A DNA stretch of 64,000 nucleotides, from contig JBCBCN010000001.1 of the NCBI GenBank assembly GCA_038530555.1, positions 248,001 to 312,000 on the forward strand. Reading direction: 5' to 3'. The DNA is from HKCCE3408 sp038530555 (GTDB lineage Bacteria > Pseudomonadota > Alphaproteobacteria > Rhodobacterales > Rhodobacteraceae). Shown here piece by piece: positions 24,881 through 32,959 of this stretch (positions are counted from its first letter, which is position 1; each line of letters starts with the position of its first letter). A program made the position numbers and the translations under genes. The notes below the pieces were generated by a model, which ran no database searches, was not told the DNA's origin, and saw only the letters and a program-made list of their open reading frames with translations.

Positions 24881-26106
24881 TGCGCGACGCCTTCACGCGC
24901 TTGATGCAAGGCATGATCTTGGGCTTGATCCAGGGCTTGATCTTGGGCCATTCCGTCGGCCCGCGCCATCGCGGCAAGGGGCGCCCGCAGACCGGGGCTG
25001 ACGAAGTGTTCCGCGCGATCCAGAAAGCGCGGGTAGATCGTCAAACGCTCTTCCAAAGCAAAGCCCGCCGCCGCGCAGGACCGTGCCAACGTGTCGATCT
25101 CAGGCCAGGCATGGCCGGGATTGATGAAGTCGATTGTCACTGGAGAAATCCCGCCCCAGTCATTGATCCCGGCATCCAGATAGGCGATGTGGCGCGCGCT
25201 AAGATTGGGCGGCGCCTGGAGCGAAATCTCGGCGGGCAAAATGAGCCGCGCGGCGGCGAGACTGGCCAGCATGTCCTCCAGGCTCGGCTCGAGATGGTTT
25301 TCCATCGCGATGCCGGGTTTGGCCTGAAAGTTCTGGATAATGACCTCTTGGATATGGCCGTGGCGGGCATGGTTTGCGGCGATGGCCTCAAGCGCCGCGA
25401 TCCGGTCGGCCCAACTTTCGCCAATCCCGATGAGCAGCCCGGTGGTGAAAGGCACCCCAGCTTGCCCGGCGCGTTCCATCGTGCGCAGCCGCTGCACCGG
25501 GACTTTGTCAGGGCAGGCATAATGCGGCCCGCCCTCCCGGGTCAGCGCGCGGCTCGTGGTCTCGAGCATCATGCCCATGGAGCCCGCGACCGGCTTGAGC
25601 AGCTCAAACTCCTCCCGGCTCATCGTGCCCGCATTGATATGGGGGATCAGAGTGGTTTCCGACAGGACCAGAGCGCAGATATCGGCCAGGTAGTCGGTCA
25701 TGCGGGTATAGCCCAGGCGCGCAAGACCCGCGCGGGCCGCGTCATAGCGCAGCTCGGGCTTTTCGCCGAGGCTCAGCAGCATCTCCTTACAGCCGGTCGC
25801 CTCACCCTCGCGCGCGGTCTCGAGCACTTGCTCGGGCGTCATGATGCGCGCCTCGGGATCGCTCGGATGTTTGACGAAGGTGCAATAGCCGCAGGTGTCG
25901 CGGCACATATTTGTCAGCGGTGCGAAGACCTTGCGCGAATAGCTAACGCGCCGGCCCCAATGGGCATCGCGTTTGGCGGCGGCGGCCTGCATCATTGCGG
26001 GCAGGCTTGCGGCGACGGCCTCCGGTGACAAAGACGCCAGGCGCGCAAACGTCCAGGCCTCGGCCTGCTGCGCACCATCTATCCGTTGAAACTGACCACC
26101 ATCCAT
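24877..26106 (-). CDS. cofG: Fo synthase subunit 1, radical SAM enzyme CofG
   Basis: The second radical-SAM half of Fo synthase. 409 residues; the cluster motif CRDTCGYC (Cys68, Cys72, Cys75) sits in FAPLTNMCRDTCGYCTFVKH. NDWGGISPVTIDFINPG near the C-terminal third is typical of CofG. It is the first gene of the operon, with the promoter presumably in the 299-base gap to the divergent yeiH-like gene. The last ~20 residues (AQDQALDQAQDHALHQ) are a low-complexity tail from 12-bp repeats. Confidence 0.95.
   Translation of the reverse strand: MDGGQFQRIDGAQQAEAWTFARLASLSPEAVAASLPAMMQAAAAKRDAHWGRRVSYSRKVFAPLTNMCRDTCGYCTFVKHPSDPEARIMTPEQVLETAREGEATGCKEMLLSLGEKPELRYDAARAGLARLGYTRMTDYLADICALVLSETTLIPHINAGTMSREEFELLKPVAGSMGMMLETTSRALTREGGPHYACPDKVPVQRLRTMERAGQAGVPFTTGLLIGIGESWADRIAALEAIAANHARHGHIQEVIIQNFQAKPGIAMENHLEPSLEDMLASLAAARLILPAEISLQAPPNLSARHIAYLDAGINDWGGISPVTIDFINPGHAWPEIDTLARSCAAAGFALEERLTIYPRFLDRAEHFVSPGLRAPLAAMARADGMAQDQALDQAQDHALHQAREGVAQ
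24912..24947 (-). repeat. Three 12-bp tandem repeats at the cofG 3' end
   Basis: CATGATCTTGGG, CTTGATCCAGGG and CTTGATCTTGGG (24912-24923, 24924-24935, 24936-24947, + strand) encode the A/Q/D/L-rich tail of CofG, just before the cofH start. Confidence 0.75.
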
Positions 26107-26405
26107 AACTCGACGGTTTCCTTCGCTGGCCGCCCTGTCAAGATTTTTTGACTATCCGGTAAAATACGACGCAGAACAGCCGTCTAACCCGCCAAAGCTC
26201 CCGAATGCCGCTCAAAAAAGTGGCACAGGTGAAAAAGTTGCACATGACAGCCAATGCGGCAAGCCTCCTTTCGCTACGGCACCCGAGACGAGCCTGGCGC
26301 CATAGAGGGCGCGCTTTTGGACATGCGATGCGCGGCCTGCCATGCTTTAAGGGGTTTGTGATGAGCGGGCGGTGCTAAAGCTGGTCACCGCTGGGAAAGG
26401 CAAAG
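26107..26405. other. Divergent promoter region, cofG / yeiH-like
   Basis: About 299 bases without a gene. A TTGACA-like hexamer on the minus strand lies about 40 bases before cofG (GTCAAGATTTTTT region, near 26140), but no good -10 follows. GGGAAAGGCAAAG supplies a ribosome-binding site for the + strand gene at 26406. Nothing else recognisable. Confidence 0.4.
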
Positions 26406-27470
26406 ATGACTGAGCGTACCGATGATGATGACCGGGGGATGGACCGGGGGATGGGCTTGAAATCGGCCTGGTCGGACCGTGTGCAGCCGCTTTTGCCCGG
26501 TCTGATCATCGCCGGGATTACGGCCCTAGCCGCCCAGTTTATCTCGGACCATTACGGCGCGCCCGCGATGCTGATGGCGCTATTGTTCGGGATCGCGGTG
26601 AACTTCCTCAGCAAAGAGCCAAGCTGTGCGCCGGGGATCGCCTTCACCTCGCGCACGGTGCTGCGCTTGGGCGTGGCGCTGCTGGGTCTTCGCATCACTT
26701 ACGAGATGGCCGCCTCACTTGGGCCTGCCCTTTTGGGTGTGGCGGTCGCGGGCGTTGTGACCACCATTGGATTTGGCATCTTCATCGCGCGCTTTTTCGG
26801 CTATGGGCCGCGTTTTGGCTTTCTGTCGGCGGGCGCTGTGGCGATCTGTGGCGCGTCGGCGGCTCTGGCCATTTCAGCCGTCCTGCCAAAGGATGACCGC
26901 TCTGAAGAACGCTTGGTCTTCACCGTCGTGGGCGTCACCGTTCTGTCCACCATAGCCATGGTGCTTTACCCAATCCTGACCTCGGCCCTGGGCTTTGACA
27001 CGCAGCTGGCGGGCGTCTTTCTGGGCGCCACGATCCACGATGTCGCGCAAGTGGTCGGCGCGGGCTTTTCGGTGTCCGAAGAGGTCGGCGAATTGGCCAC
27101 TTTGGTCAAACTGATCCGGGTGGCGATGCTTGCGCCGGTGATCCTGATCGCCTCGCTGATCATTCGGGCGCAGATGAAAAACGCGGAAGGTTCCGGCGAC
27201 AAGCCGCCGATCCTGCCCAGTTTCGTTGTGGGCTTTCTGGTCCTGGTGACGGCCAATTCTTTTGGCCTGATCCCCACCGCGATCAGTGAGCTGGGCGCGC
27301 AGGTTTCGCGCTGGGCATTGTTGGCGGCGATTGCGGCGGTTGGGGTGAAGACCTCGCTCAAAGATGTCGTCGATGTCGGCGGGCGCGCCATTGGCCTGAT
27401 TGTCACGCATACGCTCTTCATCGCCGTCTTTACCCTCGGCTTGCTGGAATTGATCCAACTGAGCCGCTGA
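26406..27470 (+). CDS. YeiH-family putative anion (sulfate) exporter
   Basis: A 354-residue polytopic membrane protein of the YeiH/UPF0324 family, with about ten hydrophobic helices beginning near residue 28. Conserved segments include GIAFTSRTVLRLGVALLGLRI, GAVAICGASAALAISAVLP and FLGATIHDVAQVVGAGFSVS. Some family members are annotated as sulfate exporters; the substrate here is unproven. The hydrophilic N-terminus contains an exact 12-bp duplication (26430-26441 and 26442-26453) giving a repeated DRGM. It is transcribed away from the F420 operon. Confidence 0.9.
   Translation: MTERTDDDDRGMDRGMGLKSAWSDRVQPLLPGLIIAGITALAAQFISDHYGAPAMLMALLFGIAVNFLSKEPSCAPGIAFTSRTVLRLGVALLGLRITYEMAASLGPALLGVAVAGVVTTIGFGIFIARFFGYGPRFGFLSAGAVAICGASAALAISAVLPKDDRSEERLVFTVVGVTVLSTIAMVLYPILTSALGFDTQLAGVFLGATIHDVAQVVGAGFSVSEEVGELATLVKLIRVAMLAPVILIASLIIRAQMKNAEGSGDKPPILPSFVVGFLVLVTANSFGLIPTAISELGAQVSRWALLAAIAAVGVKTSLKDVVDVGGRAIGLIVTHTLFIAVFTLGLLELIQLSR
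26430..26453 (+). repeat. Perfect 12-bp duplication in the yeiH-like 5' end
   Basis: GACCGGGGGATG occurs twice in tandem (26430-26441 and 26442-26453), in frame, encoding the repeat in DDRGMDRGMG. Confidence 0.8.
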
Positions 27471-27596
27471 GGATTTCTTTGCTTTGCGCAAGACACGTCC
27501 TGTGGCACACTCATTGTGTGACCGACGGCGATAGCCCCTTCTGGGCCAGCGAACGCCGTCATCGCACCGCTACCGCCGCTGGGAGGACGCCGGAGC

Positions 27597-28592
27597 ATGA
27601 GACAGCCGACGAGACATCGTCACGTCAAGCGCGTGACCGAAGCCGCCTTGTCGCCCTCGGGCGCGGCGCGCTCTCGCCTGGTGGCGTCTTGGCGCCGCTC
27701 CTATGTCAAACACGCGCTCGATCCGGGTGACGCGCAAAGGCGCGACCGCGTATGCGAGCGGCAGCTGTGCAATATTCGCGGCGCTTCAGGTGATCTGCAT
27801 GTCTTGGCGAGCGACGCAATCGACAGGCTCTTTCAGCGGGTGCGGATGTCAGGCTGCGGCGTCTTTTTGACGGACGCCCAAGGCGTGATCCTGGATCAGC
27901 GCGTGGGCGACGGCGACAGGGCGGATTTCGACGGATGGAACCTGACCGAGGGTAGCGATTGGAGCGAAAGCTCGGAAGGCACCAACGGCGTGGGCACGTG
28001 TCTGGCCGAAGAGCGCGCCGTCATCATCCACCGCGATGAGCATTACTCGCTCAGAAACATCGCCATGAGCTGTATCGATGCGCCGATTTTCGGCCCCGAT
28101 GGACGGCTGATGGGTGCGCTCGACATATCATCGGCACGCGCCGATCAGAGCGGCGCGCTGAACGCGCTGATGCTCGACGCGGTGCAACGCAGCGCCGCGC
28201 AGATCGAGGAGATCGCCTTTCGCCGCGCCTTTCCCGGCGCGCGGATCGTCCTGATCGAGACCGATAGCAGCGATCCCGCAGCACTCCCGGGGCTCTTGGC
28301 GGTCGATGCCCATGACGTGGTGATCGGCGCCACCCGCGCGGCGCGGCGCCGCTTCGGGTTGAGCTCTGAGGGTGGCCCGGGCGAGCGCACCCTGCCCCTG
28401 CCCTGCGCCGATCTGCTGGGCAATGTGGGCCGTCAGGGCGGCTTTGACGGGGCCGAGGCGGCCGCTTTGCGCCGGGCCCTTTTGCGCAGCGGCGGCAATG
28501 CCAGTGCGGCGGCCAAAGCGCTGGGGATCGGGCGCGCGACACTCTACCGCCGGATGAAGCGCCTGGGGCTCGACGGCGCGCCGAACGACTAG
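27597..28592 (+). CDS. GAF-Fis regulator (AcoR-like, no AAA+ domain)
   Basis: A 331-residue transcription factor resembling acetoin/aldehyde regulators of the AcoR type: a GAF-like sensor domain (about residues 60-200, with GCGVFLTDAQGVILDQRVGD and SEGTNGVGTCLAEERAVII) and a C-terminal Fis-type helix-turn-helix (about 282-325, NASAAAKALGIGRATLYRRMKRL). The sigma-54-contacting AAA+ domain with GAFTGA is absent, so it should act on a different promoter class. It lies directly upstream of the aldehyde dehydrogenase gene; a 20-bp palindrome between them is a candidate binding site. Confidence 0.88.
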   Translation: MRQPTRHRHVKRVTEAALSPSGAARSRLVASWRRSYVKHALDPGDAQRRDRVCERQLCNIRGASGDLHVLASDAIDRLFQRVRMSGCGVFLTDAQGVILDQRVGDGDRADFDGWNLTEGSDWSESSEGTNGVGTCLAEERAVIIHRDEHYSLRNIAMSCIDAPIFGPDGRLMGALDISSARADQSGALNALMLDAVQRSAAQIEEIAFRRAFPGARIVLIETDSSDPAALPGLLAVDAHDVVIGATRAARRRFGLSSEGGPGERTLPLPCADLLGNVGRQGGFDGAEAAALRRALLRSGGNASAAAKALGIGRATLYRRMKRLGLDGAPND

Positions 28593-28735
28593 AGCGCCCC
28601 GCCTTTCGCCTGCAATATCACCTGACCGAAATGTCCCGAGAGCGCGCAGCGCGGCAGAGTGTTTCGCGTCTCAAGTTCAATGCGGGGCGCTCCAGGAATG
28701 CAGCCCCGGCAAAACCTGCAAAAACCCTTGGCCAT

Positions 28736-28755
28736 CTGTCTCAGCGCTGAGACAG
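28736..28755. promoter_or_regulatory. Perfect 20-bp palindrome, candidate regulator site
   Basis: CTGTCTCAGCGCTGAGACAG is fully symmetrical and lies about 110 bases before the aldehyde dehydrogenase start, in the gap after the GAF-Fis regulator gene. TGTC-N10-GACA symmetry is plausible for a Fis-type dimer. A partial half-site (GCTGAGAGA) recurs nearer the start codon. Binding is inference. Confidence 0.55.
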
Positions 28756-28863
28756 TCCCGGATCAAGCGGCGCCATTCGTCTCCCGGCCTGCTCAGGTTA
28801 GGCTAAGCTGACGCCGTGGTTTGCGCTGAGAGACGCAGGCCAACCTATTTTAGGGAGGACCTC

Positions 28864-30387
28864 ATGAACGATATGACGCTCATTGATGCCGGCACCCATG
28901 TGTCGCCATTTGCCAAGCGCTACGGCAACTTCATCGGCGGTGAATTCCGCGATCCGCTTTCGGGCGAGTATTTCCAAAACACCTCGCCCATCACCGGCGG
29001 CGTGATCGGCGAAGTTGCGCGCTCAAACGCCGACGACATCAACGCAGCCCTCGACGCGGCCCACAAAGCCGCCGATGCCTGGGGCCGCACCAGCGTGACC
29101 GAGCGCTCGAACATCCTGCTCAAGATCGCTGACATTCTGGAAAGCAATCTGGAGCTTCTGGCAATCTGCGAATGCTGGGACAACGGCAAGGCAATCCGCG
29201 AGACCCGTGCCGCTGACCTGCCGCTGGCGATTGATCATTTCCGCTACTTCGCAAGCTGCATCCGCGCCCAAGAGGGCACGATGGGTGAGATCGACGCCGA
29301 TACAGTGGCCTATCACTTCCATGAGCCGCTGGGCGTTGTGGGCCAGATCATTCCTTGGAACTTCCCGCTTTTGATGGCGACATGGAAGCTGGCGCCTGCG
29401 CTGGCCGCAGGGAATTGCGTGGTTCTGAAGCCGGCCGAGCAAACGCCTGCGACCGTGATGGTCTTTGCCGAACTGATCGCCGATCTGCTGCCCCCGGGCG
29501 TTCTGAACATCGTCAACGGCTTTGGCCTGGAGGCGGGTAAGCCGCTTGCGCAATCGACCCGCGTGGCAAAAGTGGCCTTCACCGGTGAGACAACCACCGG
29601 CCGCCTGATCATGCAGTACGCGTCCGAGAACATCATTCCGGTCACGCTGGAACTCGGTGGTAAATCGCCCAACGTCTTCCATAAGGATGTCTGCGACGAG
29701 GATGACGCGTTCTTCGATAAGGCCGTCGAGGGCTTTGTCATGTTCGCGCTGAACCAAGGTGAGGTTTGCACCTGCCCCAGCCGCGCGCTGATCCACGAAG
29801 ACATCTATGATAAGTTCATGGAGAAGGCGATTGAACGCACCAAGGCGATCAATTGCGGCGATCCGCGCGACGGCGACACGATGATGGGCGCGCAAGCCTC
29901 AGGCGAGCAAAAGGAAAAGATCCTGAGCTATTTCGACATCGGCCAGCAGGAAGGCGCCGAGGTCGTGACCGGAGGCAAAGAGCGTCAGATGTCGGGCGAT
30001 ATGGCCGAGGGCCATTACATCGAACCCACCATCCTGCGCGGCAACAACAAGATGCGCGTCTTCCAGGAAGAAATCTTTGGACCGGTCGTCTCGGTGACCA
30101 CGTTCAAGGACGAAAACGACGCGCTCGAGCAGGCCAATGACACGCTCTACGGCCTGGGCGCGGGCGTCTGGTCGCGCGATGCCAACAAGTGCTACCGCTT
30201 TGGTCGGGAAATCAAGGCGGGCCGCGTTTGGACCAACTGCTACCACCTCTATCCCGCACATGCGGCCTTCGGAGGTTATAAGCAGTCCGGCATCGGGCGT
30301 GAGACCCACAAGATGATGCTCGATCACTATCAGCAGACCAAGAACATGCTGGTAAGCTACAGCCCTAACAAGCTGGGCTTCTTCTAA
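28864..30387 (+). CDS. NAD-dependent aldehyde dehydrogenase (AcoD/ExaC-like)
   Basis: A 507-residue aldehyde dehydrogenase. Catalytic Cys302 lies in NQGEVCTCPSR and the general base Glu263 in LELGGKSP; IPWNFPLLMATWKLAPAL is the coenzyme-binding segment. The double-Cys CTC form and length are typical of the acetaldehyde dehydrogenase group used in ethanol or acetoin oxidation. The ATG at 28864 follows AGGGAGGA. Association with a GAF-Fis activator upstream and the DUF779 gene downstream supports the acetaldehyde role. A strong terminator follows the stop. Confidence 0.93.
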   Translation: MNDMTLIDAGTHVSPFAKRYGNFIGGEFRDPLSGEYFQNTSPITGGVIGEVARSNADDINAALDAAHKAADAWGRTSVTERSNILLKIADILESNLELLAICECWDNGKAIRETRAADLPLAIDHFRYFASCIRAQEGTMGEIDADTVAYHFHEPLGVVGQIIPWNFPLLMATWKLAPALAAGNCVVLKPAEQTPATVMVFAELIADLLPPGVLNIVNGFGLEAGKPLAQSTRVAKVAFTGETTTGRLIMQYASENIIPVTLELGGKSPNVFHKDVCDEDDAFFDKAVEGFVMFALNQGEVCTCPSRALIHEDIYDKFMEKAIERTKAINCGDPRDGDTMMGAQASGEQKEKILSYFDIGQQEGAEVVTGGKERQMSGDMAEGHYIEPTILRGNNKMRVFQEEIFGPVVSVTTFKDENDALEQANDTLYGLGAGVWSRDANKCYRFGREIKAGRVWTNCYHLYPAHAAFGGYKQSGIGRETHKMMLDHYQQTKNMLVSYSPNKLGFF

Positions 30388-30408
30388 AGCACTGGTCTAT
30401 TACGATGG

Positions 30409-30438
30409 AACGGCGGGTCTTCGGGCCCGCCGTTTTTT
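30409..30438 (+). terminator. Terminator of the aldehyde dehydrogenase gene
   Basis: Stem AACGGCGGG/CCCGCCGTT (30409-30417 with 30426-30434) with a CTTCG-containing loop and a run of six T. It lies 22 bases after the stop. Confidence 0.9.
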
Positions 30439-30459
30439 GTGGCAACTCCAAGAACGCAA

Positions 30460-30485
30460 AACGGCGAGCCCGAAGGCCCGCCGTT
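30460..30485 (-). terminator. Terminator of the DoxX gene, inverted copy of its neighbour
   Basis: Read on the minus strand the stem is AACGGCGGGCC/GGCTCGCCGTT with a TTCG loop (one G-T pair), followed by TTGCG. It is nearly the same sequence as the aldehyde dehydrogenase terminator, in opposite orientation. Confidence 0.75.
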
Positions 30486-30512
30486 CCACTGATCCGATAG
30501 GAAAGTTGTGAT

Positions 30513-30944
30513 TTAGGCTGCGTTTCCGCGCGCTGCAAAGTACAGACCGCCCACAATTAGCAGCAGGTGCAGCTGGTTCGACAGCCAGATGATGTCTGGG
30601 GTCAACGTGAAGATCTGATACACGACCACCAGCACCGAGAACGTGATGAAGGCGATCGTAAGACCACCGGCGCGGGTCAACAGATCGCCGATTGGGTTGC
30701 GCATCGCGCCACCGACCAGCAGGGCCACACCAGCGGCGATCTCGCCAAGGGCCGACATGCCATAAAGCACAAGCGGGATGCCCAGGCTCTGAGCGGTCTC
30801 AGCCGTGATCGGGATTTTCAACCAACCCTGCTGCAGGATAATTGCGGCCAAAAGGATCCGCGGAAGCCAATGGATGGCCCGGATATCGGGAAGATTTTCG
30901 ATGCTGCGCCCAGTGCTGCGCAGAATGGTGTCAACGGCACTCAT
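30513..30944 (-). CDS. DoxX-family membrane protein
   Basis: A 143-residue protein with four hydrophobic helices (about residues 28-45, 55-78, 90-112 and 120-138), matching the DoxX/YqjF fold. ILLAAIILQQGWLKI and GEIAAGVALLVGGAMR are typical. A GAGGAA ribosome-binding site precedes the ATG at 30944. DoxX proteins are linked to thiosulfate/quinone or redox functions in some organisms, but a role here cannot be given. It is convergent with the aldehyde dehydrogenase gene and divergent from the DUF779 gene. Confidence 0.85.
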   Translation of the reverse strand: MSAVDTILRSTGRSIENLPDIRAIHWLPRILLAAIILQQGWLKIPITAETAQSLGIPLVLYGMSALGEIAAGVALLVGGAMRNPIGDLLTRAGGLTIAFITFSVLVVVYQIFTLTPDIIWLSNQLHLLLIVGGLYFAARGNAA

Positions 30945-31259
30945 TTGCTGTTCCTCTGTTTGCGTCGCGTCGTTCTGCTCTCTAAATTGTCTCTGGCTAG
31001 GCCTGCTTCAATGCGTTGCGACATCCCTACGCAATCAGGCTGAATTCTCGCTGTTTTTCATAGCTGTAAGGGATACGGTAGACAGAGGTATTCGGATCAC
31101 CCGATGGTTGTGGTCGCGACGGGTTTTGCCGCAGTGCAGCACCGTTGCGTGTAAATACTATTGCGAAATCAAGAGTTTGCCCCGAGCAAAATTTGAATTA
31201 AAAAAATGCCAGCGTTAAAAAAATGCCAACGGATGAAAAAAGTTTGAGGAGCTGCCGCT
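30945..31259. other. Divergent intergenic region, doxX / DUF779
   Basis: 315 bases without a gene, AT-rich near the right end. It holds a loose inverted repeat TTGCG/CGCAA (about 31014-31046) and the 17-bp tandem duplication just before the DUF779 gene. No promoter can be named with confidence. Confidence 0.5.
31198..31231 (+). repeat. 17-bp tandem duplication upstream of DUF779 gene
   Basis: TTAAAAAAATGCCAGCG (31198-31214) is followed at once by the same sequence with one change (31215-31231, A for G). It ends 28 bases before the start codon, so it is in the leader or promoter. Each copy contains a short ATG frame. Confidence 0.85.
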
Positions 31260-31679
31260 ATGACCGAACATGTCACGATCTCGTGCGCCACGGACGCCGA
31301 AGTGGTCGAAGGCACAGATCCGCTGTCTCGGGTCGCTGTCACGCCTGCCGCGCGCGAGCTGATGGCCGAGATCAAAGCCCGCCACGGAGAGATCATGTTC
31401 CATCAATCGGGCGGCTGCTGTGACGGCTCATCGCCGATGTGCTATCCGGTGGGCGATTTCCGCACCGGCGCCTCCGATGTGAAGCTGGGCGAGATCGACG
31501 GAGCGGAGTTCTATATCTCTGGGCCGCAGTTCGAGGCCTGGAAGCATACCCAGCTGATCCTCGACGTTGTGCCCGGGCGCGGCGGGATGTTCAGCCTCGA
31601 CAATGGGACAGAGCGTCGGTTTCTGACGCGCTCACGTCTATTTACGCAAGATGAGCGGGCGACACTCGGGATCGACTAA
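31260..31679 (+). CDS. DUF779 protein, aldehyde dehydrogenase-associated
   Basis: A 139-residue DUF779 protein. The family is often encoded next to AcoD/ExaC-type acetaldehyde dehydrogenases, as here. The conserved core HQSGGCCDGSSPMCY (residues 48-62, Cys53, Cys54, Cys61) could bind metal or a thiol-linked group. A TGAGGAG ribosome-binding site precedes the ATG at 31260. Its stop overlaps the stop of the convergent DUF1501 gene. Function unknown; a chaperone or electron-transfer role to the dehydrogenase is speculation. Confidence 0.9.
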   Translation: MTEHVTISCATDAEVVEGTDPLSRVAVTPAARELMAEIKARHGEIMFHQSGGCCDGSSPMCYPVGDFRTGASDVKLGEIDGAEFYISGPQFEAWKHTQLILDVVPGRGGMFSLDNGTERRFLTRSRLFTQDERATLGID

Positions 31680-32929
31680 GCGGGCCTCAACAGGCGTAAG
31701 TCGCTCTGCCGCCAGCCCGGATCGGGCGCGAAATCAATCGCCCATAGATCGGCTAGGATCGCGCGATAAAGCGCGCGGTAGTCGGTGGTATGGACCAGAT
31801 CGTCCTCATAGAGCGCGCTCAGATCGGGCCGCGCCCCGTCAAAGCCGCCCACCACATTGCCCCCGGCCACCAGAACGGGCGCCGCCGTGCCATGGTCCGT
31901 GCCTGCCGAAGCGTTTTCCCGCGCGGTGCGGCCGAACTCGGAATACGTCACCAGTGTCACATCTTGCCACCGCCCCTCCCCGCGCAAGCTGTCGGCAAAA
32001 GCGGCAATGGAGGCGCCCAGCTCGCCGAGCAATTCTGCGTGGCGGTCAGGCTGGCCCTGGTGGGTATCATAGCCCGGCTGGATCACTTTCATCACCGGCA
32101 CCTCCGCCCCCGCCGCCAGCAAACGCGCTGCAACGCTGAGCTGTTCGCCCAGCACGCCGCCTGGAAATTCGAACCGTCGCGCGGCGGTCCGTTCAAGCCG
32201 CTGGCGCAGGCGCTCGCCCATAAGTTGCGCGCTTTCATAGGTGCCTAGGACGTGATCGAGGGGGCTTTGCCCGGTGGCTGGCGCGTTCTGTGCGTCAGCC
32301 AGGGTGTCGAGCGCTTCGAAATAGGCCTCCTCAGCACGTAGCGCCGCAAAGCGGCCAGGGCCGTCCAAGGGGCCAGCCGGGCCGCCGAGGATCAGGCCCT
32401 CGGCCTCGAGGCCTAGGTTTGGACGCCCAGCAAAGGCCCGGGGCACCCAGCCCTCCCGGTCGAAATGCGCTGCCCCGCCCCCGGCATTCCAGATCTCGAT
32501 GGAGCGGAAATGCGAGCGGTTGGGATCGGGATAGCCAACGCCTTCGATAAGGCGCATCTCCCCCGCCTCCCATAGCGCCATGAGTGGGCGCAGGGCCGGA
32601 TGGAGTGCCGTGTCGTCATTCAGCCCTAGGGCGTCCCGCGCCGCGATGCCGATCTGAGGCCTAAGCCCGCGATAGGCAGGATCGCGGATTGGCACAATCG
32701 TGTTGAGCCCGTCATTGCCACCGGCCAGCTCGATCAGGATCAGCGTTTTGCCCCGCCCCGGCGCCGCGCCCGCTGCGCGCACAAATCCCGGCAGCGCCAG
32801 GCTGGGTAAGCTCAGCGCGGCGCCCGCGCCGAGTGCCTGCAAAAAACACCGCCGCCCCGGGTTCAAGACCGACGGCTGCGCGCAGGAGGGCAAAAAGGGG
32901 CGCGTGGGATGCGGGCTGTTTTGGGTCAT
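31676..32929 (-). CDS. DUF1501 exported protein with Tat signal
   Basis: A 417-residue DUF1501 protein, a sulfatase-like secreted family. The N-terminus has a twin-arginine signal (PGRRCFLQALGAGAALSLP, Arg26-Arg27) ending near residue 60. LILIELAGGNDGLNTIVPIRD, GYDTHQGQ and YSEFGRTARENASAGTDHG are the conserved blocks with likely metal ligands. The ATG at 32929 has a GGAGA ribosome-binding site; a GTG at 32953 is less likely. It follows the DUF1800 gene, the family's standard partner. Confidence 0.92.
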   Translation of the reverse strand: MTQNSPHPTRPFLPSCAQPSVLNPGRRCFLQALGAGAALSLPSLALPGFVRAAGAAPGRGKTLILIELAGGNDGLNTIVPIRDPAYRGLRPQIGIAARDALGLNDDTALHPALRPLMALWEAGEMRLIEGVGYPDPNRSHFRSIEIWNAGGGAAHFDREGWVPRAFAGRPNLGLEAEGLILGGPAGPLDGPGRFAALRAEEAYFEALDTLADAQNAPATGQSPLDHVLGTYESAQLMGERLRQRLERTAARRFEFPGGVLGEQLSVAARLLAAGAEVPVMKVIQPGYDTHQGQPDRHAELLGELGASIAAFADSLRGEGRWQDVTLVTYSEFGRTARENASAGTDHGTAAPVLVAGGNVVGGFDGARPDLSALYEDDLVHTTDYRALYRAILADLWAIDFAPDPGWRQSDLRLLRPA

Positions 32930-32959
32930 CGCTGTCTCCAGGGTGCCGATCACAACAGA

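Noticed and set aside
26200..26260. Sigma-54 promoter (TGGCAC...TTGCAC)
   Set aside because: The GG to GC spacing is about 16 bases instead of 10, so it does not fit a -24/-12 promoter.
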